A stretch of DNA of 64,000 bases, taken from positions 1 through 64,000 of the forward strand of contig CAJYHN010000002.1 in the NCBI GenBank assembly GCA_913774665.1, given 5' to 3'. Positions 51,375 through 59,805 of this stretch are shown piece by piece. Source of the stretch: an uncultured Microbacterium sp. GTDB lineage: Bacteria > Actinomycetota > Actinomycetes > Actinomycetales > Microbacteriaceae. The number at the start of each line of letters is the position of its first letter. The first letter of the stretch is position 1. Made by a program: the position numbers and the translations under genes. Below the pieces are notes generated by a model. It made no database searches. It was not told where the DNA came from and saw only the letters and a program-made list of their open reading frames with translations.

Positions 51375-52538
51375 ATGAGCGTTCCTCCGTTGCAGGCCTT
51401 GCCGCTCGAGCTCCTGCGTCAGCGCAGCAGCACGAAGTGGCGCTCCTACGACGACGACGTCATTCCGATGTTCGTGGCCGAGACCGACTTCCCGCTGGCG
51501 CCGGCCATCACCTCGGCGCTGCATCGTGCCGTCGAGATCGGCGACACGGGGTACACGCCCCCGCGTCCCGGCATCGACCTCGATTTCGCCGACTTCGCCG
51601 AGCGGCAGTGGGGGTGGCGCCCGGATCCGGCGCGCATCCGCTGGACGGGCGACGTGATGATGGGCGTCGTCGAGGTGCTGCGGGGGGTGACCTCGCGCGG
51701 CGATCGGGTGATCGTGACGCCCCCGGTCTATCCGCCGTTCTACGACACGGTCGAGGAGGCGGGGGCCGTCGTGGAGCGCGTCCCGCTGATCGACGACGGG
51801 GAGCGCTGGCGCCTCGACCTCGACGGCATCGAGGCGGCTCTGGCGGGCGGAGCGCGCGCCGTGCTGCTGTGCAACCCGCACAACCCCACCGGGACTGTCC
51901 ACTCCCGGGACTCCCTCGCCGCTCTCGCGCGCCTCGCGAAGCGGTACGGCGCCAGTGTGATCAGCGACGAGATCCACGCGCCGCTCACCCACGCTCCCGC
52001 GGTCTTCACCCCCTTCCTGGATGCCGGTGACGAGGCGGCCGCGGTCGGGTACATCGTGACGAGCGCGAGCAAGACCTACAACCTCGCCGGGCTGAAGTGC
52101 GCTCTCATCGTGACCGGCTCGGAGGAGACCGCGGCGGTCGTGCGTGCCCTGCCCTGGGAGGTCGAGTGGCGTGCCGGGCTGTTCGGGGTCATCGCGAACC
52201 GTGCGGCGTTCTCGGCCGAGAGCGACGACTGGCTGGCCTCCCTGCTCGTGGCCCTCGACGACAACCGTCGTCTGCTCGCCGAGCTGCTGGCGGAACACCT
52301 GCCGCTCGCGCGGTATCGCATCCCGGAGGCGGGCTTCCTCGCGTGGGTCGATGTCTCGTCCTACGGCTGGGGCGACAACCCCGCCCCGTTCATCCGGCGC
52401 GAGGCGCAGGTCGCCCTGCACCACGGCCCGCTCTTCGGGGTCGAGGGGATCGGGCACGTGCGCGTCAACGTGGGCTGCGCTCCCGAGGTGCTGCGCGAGG
52501 CGATCGAGAGGATCGGGAAGCTGGTCGATCGCGCGTAA
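51375..52538 (+). CDS. PLP-dependent aminotransferase/C-S lyase, PatB/MalY type
   Basis: A 387-residue fold-type I pyridoxal-phosphate enzyme. The early signature RSSTKWRSYDDDVIPMFVAETDF marks the MalY/PatB branch. CNPHNPTG, SDEIHAPL and the Schiff-base Lys in TSASKTYNLAGLK are intact. Likely a cystathionine beta-lyase-like C-S lyase; an aminotransferase role is possible. It is monocistronic, 70 bases before the siderophore gene. Confidence 0.88.
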   Translation: MSVPPLQALPLELLRQRSSTKWRSYDDDVIPMFVAETDFPLAPAITSALHRAVEIGDTGYTPPRPGIDLDFADFAERQWGWRPDPARIRWTGDVMMGVVEVLRGVTSRGDRVIVTPPVYPPFYDTVEEAGAVVERVPLIDDGERWRLDLDGIEAALAGGARAVLLCNPHNPTGTVHSRDSLAALARLAKRYGASVISDEIHAPLTHAPAVFTPFLDAGDEAAAVGYIVTSASKTYNLAGLKCALIVTGSEETAAVVRALPWEVEWRAGLFGVIANRAAFSAESDDWLASLLVALDDNRRLLAELLAEHLPLARYRIPEAGFLAWVDVSSYGWGDNPAPFIRREAQVALHHGPLFGVEGIGHVRVNVGCAPEVLREAIERIGKLVDRA

Positions 52539-52590
52539 CGGGCTCGGGTAGCTCGCCGTCGAGGCAGCGACGTGGCAACCGGAAGCAAGG

Positions 52591-52604
52591 TAAGGATATC
52601 CTTA
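52591..52604 (+). promoter_or_regulatory. DtxR/IdeR-like iron box overlapping the -10
   Basis: TAAGGATATCCTTA is a perfect 14-bp palindrome 4 bases upstream of GTG 52609. It fits the core of the DtxR/IdeR consensus and includes TATCCT (52597-52602), a -10 at the 6-base leaderless spacing. Iron-loaded repressor here would block RNA polymerase directly. Confidence 0.8.
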
Positions 52605-52608
52605 TCTC

Positions 52609-53538
52609 GTGATCACTGCCACGCGTCCCGCCTACCGCCCGTACGTTGCCGTGGTGAAGGCCGCGCGGCGCCTCTCGCCGCACTTCGTGCGCGTGACTCT
52701 CACCTCTCCCGACTTCGACGTCTTCGGCACGGACCGGCGCGATCAGCGCGTGAAGCTGGTGCTACCCGGCCGTGACGGCACCGTCTGCGACATCGGACAG
52801 GACGATCCGGATGCCATCGCGCGCGGCGAGTGGTACACGCGCTGGCGCGATCTTCCCGACGACGAGCGCATGCCGTTCCGCACCTACACCGTGCGCCGCA
52901 TCGACCCCGAGGCCCTCGAGCTCGACATCGACTTCGTCGTGCACCATGACGCCGGTCCGGCCGGTTCCTGGGCCGAAGCGGCGACGGTGGGGGACCACCT
53001 GGTGGTCGTCGGTCCCGACGCGCGCAGCGCCGACTCCGCACAGGGGATCGACTTCCACCCCGGGACCGCGCGTCGCATCCTGCTCGCCGGCGACGAGACA
53101 GCCGCCCCGGCGATCTGCGCCGTGCTGGAGGGCCTCGAGCCCGGCCTCGAGGTGGATGCGTTCATCGAGGTCCCCGATGTCGACGACGCCCTCCCGGTGC
53201 GCAGCGGAGACGCGCGCGTGCACTGGCTCGCGCGGGGCGAACGCCCGCACGGCGAGGTCCTGATCGACGCGATGGAGGCCTGGGCCGCGGCATCCGGTGA
53301 CGTTCTGAAGCGCGCGGCCGCGCCCCGTCCGCAGATTCTCGAAGAGATCGATCTCGACGTCGACCTGCTGTGGGACAGCCCGGGCGATGCCGAGGGCGAG
53401 TTCTACGCGTGGATCGCGGGGGAGTCGTCGACCGTCAAGCTCCTGCGGCGCATGCTCGTCTCGGGGTGCGGCGTCGACCGCGGCCGTGTCGCCTTCATGG
53501 GCTACTGGCGGGCCGGACAGGTCGAGCGCACGGCCTAG
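52609..53538 (+). CDS. siderophore-interacting protein (ferric-siderophore reductase)
   Basis: A 309-residue ViuB/SIP-type flavoprotein that reduces or releases iron from imported siderophore. The FAD motif is FRTYTVRR near residue 87; the NAD(P)H-binding half has [13 protein letters not shown] and the C-terminal [12 protein letters not shown] and GYWR segments. GTG start with no ribosome-binding site, directly behind the iron box. It converges on the siderophore ABC transporter genes. Confidence 0.9.
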   Translation: MITATRPAYRPYVAVVKAARRLSPHFVRVTLTSPDFDVFGTDRRDQRVKLVLPGRDGTVCDIGQDDPDAIARGEWYTRWRDLPDDERMPFRTYTVRRIDPEALELDIDFVVHHDAGPAGSWAEAATVGDHLVVVGPDARSADSAQGIDFHPGTARRILLAGDETAAPAICAVLEGLEPGLEVDAFIEVPDVDDALPVRSGDARVHWLARGERPHGEVLIDAMEAWAAASGDVLKRAAAPRPQILEEIDLDVDLLWDSPGDAEGEFYAWIAGESSTVKLLRRMLVSGCGVDRGRVAFMGYWRAGQVERTA

Positions 53539-53553
53539 ACCCCCGGCATGATG

Positions 53554-53591
53554 ACGACGGAAGCCCCGGCCAAGGCCGGGGCTTCCGTCGT
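53554..53591. terminator. bidirectional terminator between convergent siderophore genes
   Basis: An 18-bp perfect stem (53554-53571 with 53574-53591) in the 65-base gap between two convergent stops; it can serve both. Confidence 0.9.
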
Positions 53592-53603
53592 TCTCGCGAC
53601 CTC

Positions 53604-54437
53604 TCAGGCCGTCTGCGCCGGCGTCTGTTCGGGCTCGGACACGGTGTGGTGGCGGCCGATCGGGATCACCATCGGCCGGCCGGTCAGGGGGTCCGGTACG
53701 ACGCGACTGTCGAGGCCGAAGACGCGGCGGACGGTCTCTTCGGTGAGGACGTCGGAGGGATCGCCCGCCGCGATCACCTCGCCCCGGGCCATCGCCACGA
53801 GATGGTCGGCGTAGCGGGCGGCGAGGTTGAGGTCGTGCAGCACCATCGCCACGGTGGTGCCGCGGTCGCGATTGAGGTCGGTGAGCAGGTCGAGGACGTC
53901 GATCTGGTGGCTGATGTCGAGGAAGGTCGTCGGCTCGTCGAGCAGGAGCACGTCGGTCTCCTGGGCCAGGGCCATCGCAATCCACACGCGCTGGCGTTGA
54001 CCGCCGCTGAGCTCGTCGACGGGACGGTCGGCGAGGTGCGTGACGTCGGTGGCCTCGAGGGCGCGCGCGACCGCTACGTCGTCGGTGCTCGTCCAGCGCG
54101 AGAGGGCGCCCTGGTGCGGGTGGCGACCCCGGCTCACGAGGTCGCTGACGGCGATGCCGTCGGGGGCGATCGGCGACTGCGGGAGCAGCCCGAGAACGCG
54201 GGCGACCTGCTTGGTCGGCAGGCGATGGATCGACCTGCCGTCGAGCAGGACCTGGCCCGCCGATGGCGTCAGCAGACGGGCCATCGCCTTCAGCAGCGTC
54301 GACTTGCCGCAGGCATTCGCACCGACGATGGCGGTCACGCGGCCCGGAGGCACGGCGAGGTCCAGGGAGTCGACGATCGTCCGGTCGCCGTAGCCGAGCG
54401 TGACGCTCTCGGCGGTCAGGGTGCGCTCGACGGTCAT
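53604..54437 (-). CDS. siderophore ABC transporter, ATP-binding protein
   Basis: A 277-residue FepC/FhuC-type ATPase. Walker A is GANACGKSTL (Ala-Cys instead of the usual Gly-x), signature LSGGQRQR, Walker B LLLDEPTTFLD. It powers import of a ferric siderophore through the two FecCD-type permeases upstream. A 52-base gap separates it from the permease gene; last gene of the operon. Confidence 0.92.
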   Translation of the reverse strand: MTVERTLTAESVTLGYGDRTIVDSLDLAVPPGRVTAIVGANACGKSTLLKAMARLLTPSAGQVLLDGRSIHRLPTKQVARVLGLLPQSPIAPDGIAVSDLVSRGRHPHQGALSRWTSTDDVAVARALEATDVTHLADRPVDELSGGQRQRVWIAMALAQETDVLLLDEPTTFLDISHQIDVLDLLTDLNRDRGTTVAMVLHDLNLAARYADHLVAMARGEVIAAGDPSDVLTEETVRRVFGLDSRVVPDPLTGRPMVIPIGRHHTVSEPEQTPAQTA

Positions 54438-54489
54438 CGGGTGACTCCTCGGTGGTGGGGGACGGGGCGGACCGGCCTGCGGTCGGTGG

Positions 54490-55566
54490 TCATAGCGAAG
54501 TCCCTTCGGATCGGCTGCTGCGGATGAGCAGGAAGATGAGGTACGGCGCACCCAGCACGCCGGTGATGACACCGACGGGCAGGCGGGTGCCGAAGGCGTA
54601 CTGCGCGGCGAAGTCGGCGACCAGCACGAGCAGGGCTCCGACGAGGCCCGCGGGCAGGATCGGCGAGCCGACCGGGCCGAGCAGGCGCACAGCGATCGGT
54701 CCGGCGAGGAACGAGACGAACGCGATGGGACCGGCGGCGGCCGTACCGAAGGCGAGGAGGCCGACGGCCGCCACGATCAGCAGCAGGCGGCTCCGTTCGA
54801 CGGGGAGGCCGATGGCGGCGGCGGTGTCGTCTCCCATCCGGAGGATCTCGAGGCGCCCCGCCAGGGTCAGCAGCACCGGACCCAGGACGACGACCGCGAA
54901 GAGAACCGGCATCGCCCGATCCCAGGTGGCGTCGTTCAGGTTGCCGGTGATCCAGCGCATCGCGGCGGGGAGGTCGTACTGCGCGGCACGCGCGACGACG
55001 TACGAGACGACCGCCTGGCACATCGCGGCGACGCCGATGCCCACGAGGATGAGTCGCGCACCCGAACTCCCGTCGCGATACGAGAGCAGGTAGATCGCGA
55101 GCGCCGCGGCGAGGGCCGCCGCCATCGCGAGGAAGGACACGGCGGTCTCGCCCCAGCCGAGCACGACGATGCCGATGACGGCTGCCGCGCTCGCGCCGGT
55201 GTTGATGCCGATCACATCGGGGCTGGCGAGGGCGTTGCCCAGCATGGTCTGGAAGACGACCCCGCCCATGCCGAAGCAGAGTCCCGTCAGCAGGGCCGTC
55301 ATCGCGCGGGGCAGGCGCAGCTCGCCGACGGTGAACGAGGCTCCGGCGACGCGTTGTCCGGTGAGGACGCCCCACACGTCGGCGGGCGAGTAGAGGGTCT
55401 GACCCAGCATGAGCGAGAGGGCGAACGCGGCCACGACGGCCGTTGCCAGGGTCGCGGTGACGAGGGTCCACCGGCGGCGGCGACGACGGCGCCCGGCGAT
55501 GACGGATGCCAGGGCGTCCGGTGCCGTGCGGGGCGCGGCGGCCCGGGGGAAGACGTACGTGGTCAC
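54490..55566 (-). CDS. siderophore ABC transporter permease (FecCD type), second
   Basis: A 358-residue FecCD/BtuC-type permease with about nine to ten membrane segments. The N-terminus is extended and Arg-rich (residues 25-34). GNALASPDVIGINTGASA is the family signature. GTG 55566 overlaps the stop of the preceding permease by GTGA. Confidence 0.9.
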   Translation of the reverse strand: MTTYVFPRAAAPRTAPDALASVIAGRRRRRRRWTLVTATLATAVVAAFALSLMLGQTLYSPADVWGVLTGQRVAGASFTVGELRLPRAMTALLTGLCFGMGGVVFQTMLGNALASPDVIGINTGASAAAVIGIVVLGWGETAVSFLAMAAALAAALAIYLLSYRDGSSGARLILVGIGVAAMCQAVVSYVVARAAQYDLPAAMRWITGNLNDATWDRAMPVLFAVVVLGPVLLTLAGRLEILRMGDDTAAAIGLPVERSRLLLIVAAVGLLAFGTAAAGPIAFVSFLAGPIAVRLLGPVGSPILPAGLVGALLVLVADFAAQYAFGTRLPVGVITGVLGAPYLIFLLIRSSRSEGTSL

Positions 55567-56609
55567 AGGGCCCTCATCTTCTGACGGCGGACGAGGGCGA
55601 TGAAGAACGGGGCTCCGATGAGGGCGGTCACGATGCCGACCTCGATCTCTTCGGGACGGGCCACGACACGACCGACGACGTCGGCGAGGGTCAACAGGGT
55701 CGCGCCGCCGAGGGCCGAGACGGGAAGGAGCCATCGGTGGTCGACGCCCACGACGAGGCGGAGCATGTGGGGCACGATGAGGCCCACGAAGCCGATGGGG
55801 CCCGCGACGGCGGTCGCGGCTCCGCAGAGCACGACCGCGCCGAGGGTCGCGACGAGACGCGCGGTACGCACGCGGGCGCCCAGGCCCGCGGCGAGCTCGT
55901 CGCCGAGCGCGAGGGTGTTCAGTGCCGGAGCGCTCGCGAGGCAGATGATCAGGCCGGCGAGGAGGAAGGGGAGCACCTGGCCGATGGTCTCGACCGTGGC
56001 TCCGCCGACGCCGCCGATCTGCCAGAAACGGAAGACGTTCATCACGTCGGTCCGGGGGAGCAGGATCGCGCTCGTCAGCGAGCTGAACGCGACAGCGGTC
56101 ACCGCGCCAGCCAGGGCCAGGCGCAGGGGGGTTGCCCCGCCGCGGCCGAGTGAGCCGATCGTGTAGACGAGGACGGCCGCGGCTGCCGCGCCCAGCATGC
56201 CCGTCCAGATGTACATCGACGGCGAGCTCAGGCCGAAGAAGGCGATCCCCGTGACGATCGCGAGTCCCGCGCCGCCGTTGATGCCGAGGATCTGCGGGTC
56301 GGCCAGCGGGTTCCGCGTCGCCCCCTGGAGCACGGCGCCCGACACGGCCAGGGCGGCGCCCACGAGGATCGCGAGGATGGTGCGGGGGATGCGCTTGGCG
56401 ACGGCCGCGGCCGACGTCGTGTCGGTCGAGCCGGTGAGCCCCGCCCACACGTCCGCGGCGGTGACGTCGCGGGCGCCGAAGGTCACGGACAGCACCACGG
56501 CGACGACGAGAACGGCGACGAGGGCCGTGACCCCGACGACGCGTCGCCGCCCCCAGCGACGCGGGCGGGCGTCGCCGGGGGCGGTCGGGGCCTGCGCGAG
56601 AGCGGTCAT
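55563..56609 (-). CDS. siderophore ABC transporter permease (FecCD type), first
   Basis: A 348-residue FecCD-type permease, partner of the one downstream. The signature is RNPLADPQILGINGGAGLA, and GPIGFVGLIVPHMLR is in the later half. ATG 56609 overlaps by ATGA the stop of a 34-codon ORF that bridges the gap to the binding-protein gene. Confidence 0.9.
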   Translation of the reverse strand: MTALAQAPTAPGDARPRRWGRRRVVGVTALVAVLVVAVVLSVTFGARDVTAADVWAGLTGSTDTTSAAAVAKRIPRTILAILVGAALAVSGAVLQGATRNPLADPQILGINGGAGLAIVTGIAFFGLSSPSMYIWTGMLGAAAAAVLVYTIGSLGRGGATPLRLALAGAVTAVAFSSLTSAILLPRTDVMNVFRFWQIGGVGGATVETIGQVLPFLLAGLIICLASAPALNTLALGDELAAGLGARVRTARLVATLGAVVLCGAATAVAGPIGFVGLIVPHMLRLVVGVDHRWLLPVSALGGATLLTLADVVGRVVARPEEIEVGIVTALIGAPFFIALVRRQKMRAL

Positions 56610-56710
56610 CGCGCCCACGGACGAGGAGCGCGCGTGGGGACGAGCGGCGTCCGGACGAACCGCACCGAGGCCTTCGGCGTCGGGACGGCTCGTACCGGAA
56701 GCGCGTTCAT
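56606..56710 (-). CDS. possible 34-codon coupling ORF
   Basis: An ORF of 34 residues (MNALPVRAVPTPKASVRF...) that starts on the A of the binding-protein stop (TGATG) and ends overlapping the permease start (ATGA). Both junctions are classic coupling forms, so ribosomes could pass from one gene to the next through it. No family recognised; Arg/Pro/Val-rich. It may be only a coupling device, or chance. Confidence 0.35.
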   Translation of the reverse strand: MNALPVRAVPTPKASVRFVRTPLVPTRAPRPWAR

Positions 56711-57747
56711 CAGGACGCGGCCTTCTCGGCGGCCTTGCCCACGAGGGCGATGTAGTCGTCGCCGTAGGACGTGCCGATCGACAGCGGGCTGGGGTTGCCG
56801 GCCGCGGCCATGGTGGTGTTGTCGGGCAGGAAAGCCACGGCACCGTTCGCGATGGCGGGGATGCGGGACCACAGCGGGTCGGCCTGCAGCTGCGCGAGGG
56901 TCGCGTCGGTGCCGTAGCCGGTGAGGACCTGGACGTCCGAGAAGTTCTCGATCTTCTCGGTGCTCTCGGTGAACCAGAAGGTGTCACCGGTGGCGCTGGA
57001 GGCCTCGACGGCCGACGAGGGCACCAGGCCGAGCTCGTCGAGGTACGTCGCGCGGGGGTCCTTGGTCGAGTAGTAGCCGACGGTGCTGAGGTCGGTCGGG
57101 TCGATGTACGTGAACAGCGCCCTCTTGCCCGCCAGAGCGGGGTACTTCGCGGACTCGTCGGTCACGTGCTTCTCGAGGTCGGTCACCAGCTGCTCCGCCT
57201 GGTCCTCGCGGCCGAGGGCCTTGGCATCCGTCATCGTCATCTGCTGCCAGGTGGTGCCCCAGGCGATCTCGGGGAAGGCGACGACGGGGGCGATCTTGCT
57301 GAGCGTGTCGTACTGCTCCTGCGTCATGCCCGAGTACGCGCCCAGGATGACGTCGGGCTTCGCGTCGGCGATCGCCTCGTAGTCGAAACCGTTGGTCTCG
57401 TCCATCAGCGTGGGCGTCTGCGCGCCGAGCTCGTCGAGCTTGTCCTTGACCCAGGGGAGCATGCCGTCGCCGTCTTCGTCACCCCAGGTGACCTTCGGCA
57501 TGGCGACGGGCACGACGCCGAGCGCGAGCGCGGCCTCCTGGTTGCCCCAGCTGACCGTGACGACGCGCTTCGGCTCCGCCTCGATCGTGGTCTCGCCGAA
57601 GGCGTGGTCGATCGTGACGGGGAACGACCCCGTTGCCGACGTCGACGACCCTTCCTGCGCGCCGGGGGCGGCTGAGGTACCGGCACAGCCGGTGAGGACG
57701 AGGGCGGTACCGACGGCGAGTGCCGCCAGTGCGCGGAATCGGGACAC
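56710..57747 (-). CDS. siderophore ABC transporter substrate-binding lipoprotein
   Basis: A 345-residue periplasmic-binding-type lipoprotein. The signal peptide ends in the lipobox LTGC (Cys21). A Ser/Thr-rich linker is followed by the class III binding fold (RVVTVSWGNQEAALALGVVPV...KPDVILGAYSGM...). GTG start with AGGAGG 7 bases upstream, and an iron box just upstream of that. First gene of the operon. Confidence 0.92.
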   Translation of the reverse strand: MSRFRALAALAVGTALVLTGCAGTSAAPGAQEGSSTSATGSFPVTIDHAFGETTIEAEPKRVVTVSWGNQEAALALGVVPVAMPKVTWGDEDGDGMLPWVKDKLDELGAQTPTLMDETNGFDYEAIADAKPDVILGAYSGMTQEQYDTLSKIAPVVAFPEIAWGTTWQQMTMTDAKALGREDQAEQLVTDLEKHVTDESAKYPALAGKRALFTYIDPTDLSTVGYYSTKDPRATYLDELGLVPSSAVEASSATGDTFWFTESTEKIENFSDVQVLTGYGTDATLAQLQADPLWSRIPAIANGAVAFLPDNTTMAAAGNPSPLSIGTSYGDDYIALVGKAAEKAAS

Positions 57748-57764
57748 GAAGAGCCTCCTGCGTG

Positions 57765-57784
57765 TTAGGTAAGGATAGGCTTAG
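57765..57784 (-). promoter_or_regulatory. DtxR/IdeR-like iron box of the siderophore ABC operon
   Basis: TTAGGTAAGGATAGGCTTAG matches about 14 of 19 positions of the DtxR/IdeR consensus by my alignment. It is AT-rich in a GC-rich setting and covers a TATCCT hexamer on the minus strand upstream of the binding-protein gene. Confidence 0.75.
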
Positions 57785-57952
57785 TTTAGTTCAGGCCTCG
57801 GGTGAGAACGCAAACCGTGATGCCGGGAACCCGGGGCATCATCTCGGCGTCGAGGTAACGGCATCCGGCGTCGGCTTCTCGGCCGGCACGGGGTCGGCGG
57901 GCCTCGGGCCGCGGGAAATCCACGCTGTCGGCGGGCATGCAGGGGCGCGTCT

Positions 57953-57958
57953 TATACT
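57953..57958 (+). promoter_or_regulatory. -10 element TATACT of the ABC-F gene
   Basis: A strong -10 match about 50 bases before GTG 58013. Confidence 0.5.
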
Positions 57959-58012
57959 GGGTGGCTGGCCATGTCGGCCTGCTTCCCCATCCCCGAAGAA
58001 CGGACGTTCGCT

Positions 58013-59611
58013 GTGCTCGCCGTGCACGACCTCGAGATCCGCGTGGGTGCCCGCGTGCTCATGTCCGACGTGGACTTCCGCGTGTCCGACGGCGACAAGA
58101 TCGGCCTCGTCGGGCGCAACGGAGCCGGGAAGACCACCCTGACCAAGGTGCTCGCCGGCGATCTGCTGCCGTCCAACGGCGGCGTCGACCGTTCCGGAGA
58201 GCTCGGCTACCTGCCGCAGGACCCCCGCTCGGGCGACCCCGAGATGCTCGCGCGCACGCGCATCCTCGACGCGCGCGGTCTCGGCTCGCTCGCTCTCGGC
58301 ATGCACGAGGCGTCGATGGCGATGGGCGACGACGATCCCGCCGTCGCGGCGAAGGCGATGAAGAAGTACGGCCGCCTCACCGAGGAGTTCGAGTCGGCCG
58401 GCGGATACGCGGCCGAGGCCGAGGCGGCATCCATCGCCCACAACCTCTCTCTTCCCGACCGCATCCTCGATCAGCCGCTGAAGACCCTGTCGGGTGGTCA
58501 GCGTCGGCGCATCGAACTCGCGCGCATCCTGTTCTCGGACGCGCAGACGATGATCCTCGACGAGCCGACCAACCACCTCGACGCCGACAGCGTCGTGTGG
58601 CTGCGCGAGTTCCTCAAGGGGTACAAGGGCGGGCTCATCGTCATCTCGCACGACGTCGAGCTCGTGGGCGAGACGGTCAATCGCGTCTTCTACCTGGATG
58701 CCAATCGCCAGGTCATCGACGTCTACAACATGAACTGGAAGAACTACCTGCGCCAGCGGGTGGCCGACGAGGAGCGCCGCAAGAAGGAGCGCGCCAACGT
58801 CGAGAAGAAGGCCACCGCGCTGCAGCTGCAGGCCGCGCGCTTCGGCGCCAAGGCGTCCAAGGCTGCCGCCGCCCACCAGATGGTCGCGCGCGCCGAGAAG
58901 ATGCTCTCGGGCCTGGACGACGTGCGTCAGGACGAGCGCGTCGCCAAGCTCCGTTTTCCGAAGCCCGCGCCGTGCGGAAAGACGCCGCTCATGGCATCCG
59001 GTCTGTCGAAGTCGTACGGATCGCTCGAGATCTTCACCGACGTCGACCTCGCGATCGATCGCGGCTCGCGCGTGGTCATCCTGGGACTGAACGGTGCCGG
59101 AAAGACGACGCTGCTGCGCATCCTCGCCGGCGTCGATCAGCCCGACACCGGACAGCTCGAGCCCGGCCACGGTCTGAAGATCGGGTACTACGCCCAGGAG
59201 CACGAGAACCTCGACGTGAACCGCTCGGTGCTAGAGAACATGATGTCGTCGGCTCCGCACATCACCGCGACCGAGGCGCGAAAGGTGCTCGGTTCGTTCC
59301 TGTTCGTCGGCGACGATGTGCTCAAGCCCGCGGGGGTGCTCTCGGGTGGCGAGAAGACGCGCCTCTCGCTCGCGACGCTCGTGGTGTCGTCGGCGAACAT
59401 GCTGCTGCTCGACGAGCCCACGAACAACCTCGACCCCGCGTCGCGCGAGGAGATCCTCGGCGCCCTGTCGCACTACGAGGGTGCGGTCGTTCTCGTCTCG
59501 CACGACGAGGGGGCCGTCGAGGCGCTCAACCCCGAGCGCGTGCTGATCCTCCCCGACGGCGTCGAGGACATCTGGGGCCGCGATTACGCGGACCTGATCA
59601 CGCTGGCGTAG
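58013..59611 (+). CDS. ABC-F family ATPase
   Basis: A 532-residue soluble protein with two ABC cassettes and no membrane part. Walker A motifs are GRNGAGKTTL and GLNGAGKTTL; signatures LSGGQRRR and LSGGEKTR; Walker B LDEPTNHLD and LDEPTNNLD. Between them is the charged P-site-tRNA-interaction linker (EERRKKERANVEKK). ABC-F proteins act on the ribosome; the subgroup is uncertain and antibiotic protection is not implied. GTG 58013 gives the usual VLAVHDLEIRVG start; ATG 57971 would add 14 residues. The 3' end is partly duplicated downstream. Confidence 0.9.
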   Translation: MLAVHDLEIRVGARVLMSDVDFRVSDGDKIGLVGRNGAGKTTLTKVLAGDLLPSNGGVDRSGELGYLPQDPRSGDPEMLARTRILDARGLGSLALGMHEASMAMGDDDPAVAAKAMKKYGRLTEEFESAGGYAAEAEAASIAHNLSLPDRILDQPLKTLSGGQRRRIELARILFSDAQTMILDEPTNHLDADSVVWLREFLKGYKGGLIVISHDVELVGETVNRVFYLDANRQVIDVYNMNWKNYLRQRVADEERRKKERANVEKKATALQLQAARFGAKASKAAAAHQMVARAEKMLSGLDDVRQDERVAKLRFPKPAPCGKTPLMASGLSKSYGSLEIFTDVDLAIDRGSRVVILGLNGAGKTTLLRILAGVDQPDTGQLEPGHGLKIGYYAQEHENLDVNRSVLENMMSSAPHITATEARKVLGSFLFVGDDVLKPAGVLSGGEKTRLSLATLVVSSANMLLLDEPTNNLDPASREEILGALSHYEGAVVLVSHDEGAVEALNPERVLILPDGVEDIWGRDYADLITLA

Positions 59612-59692
59612 CCGGGGGTCTCCCCACGGTTGGTGCTGTTGAGGACATCTGGGGTCGCGATTACGCGGATATCCGGGGTCGCGGTCACGTGG
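59561..59692 (+). repeat. duplicated 3' end of the ABC-F gene
   Basis: Bases 59561-59593, inside the gene, recur at 59638-59670 with 30 of 33 identities. The copy encodes the same residues (VEDIWGRDYAD) but in another frame relative to the intact gene. It ends in its own TGGCGTAG, like the gene. Within the copy a 24-base period repeats once (59647-59668 and 59671-59692, four transitions). Confidence 0.85.
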
Positions 59693-59805
59693 GTCTGGTG
59701 CCGATGGCGTAGCCGCTCCGGCGTCGCTGGCGTGGGGCCCTCAACGCTGCGATCGAGACCGATCGCTCTGCGGGTGCGCGAGCTCCTCGGCATCCACTCC
59801 CGCGC

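Noticed and set aside
50085-52457. A 790-codon minus-strand frame opposite sufC-sufT-patB
   Set aside because: It crosses three conserved genes and a terminator, so it cannot be a real gene.
57937-59712. A 591-codon plus-strand frame covering the ABC-F gene in another phase
   Set aside because: Arg/Pro/Ala-rich shadow of the ABC-F gene; only its last residues, from the duplicated 3' end, carry meaning and are reported as a repeat.
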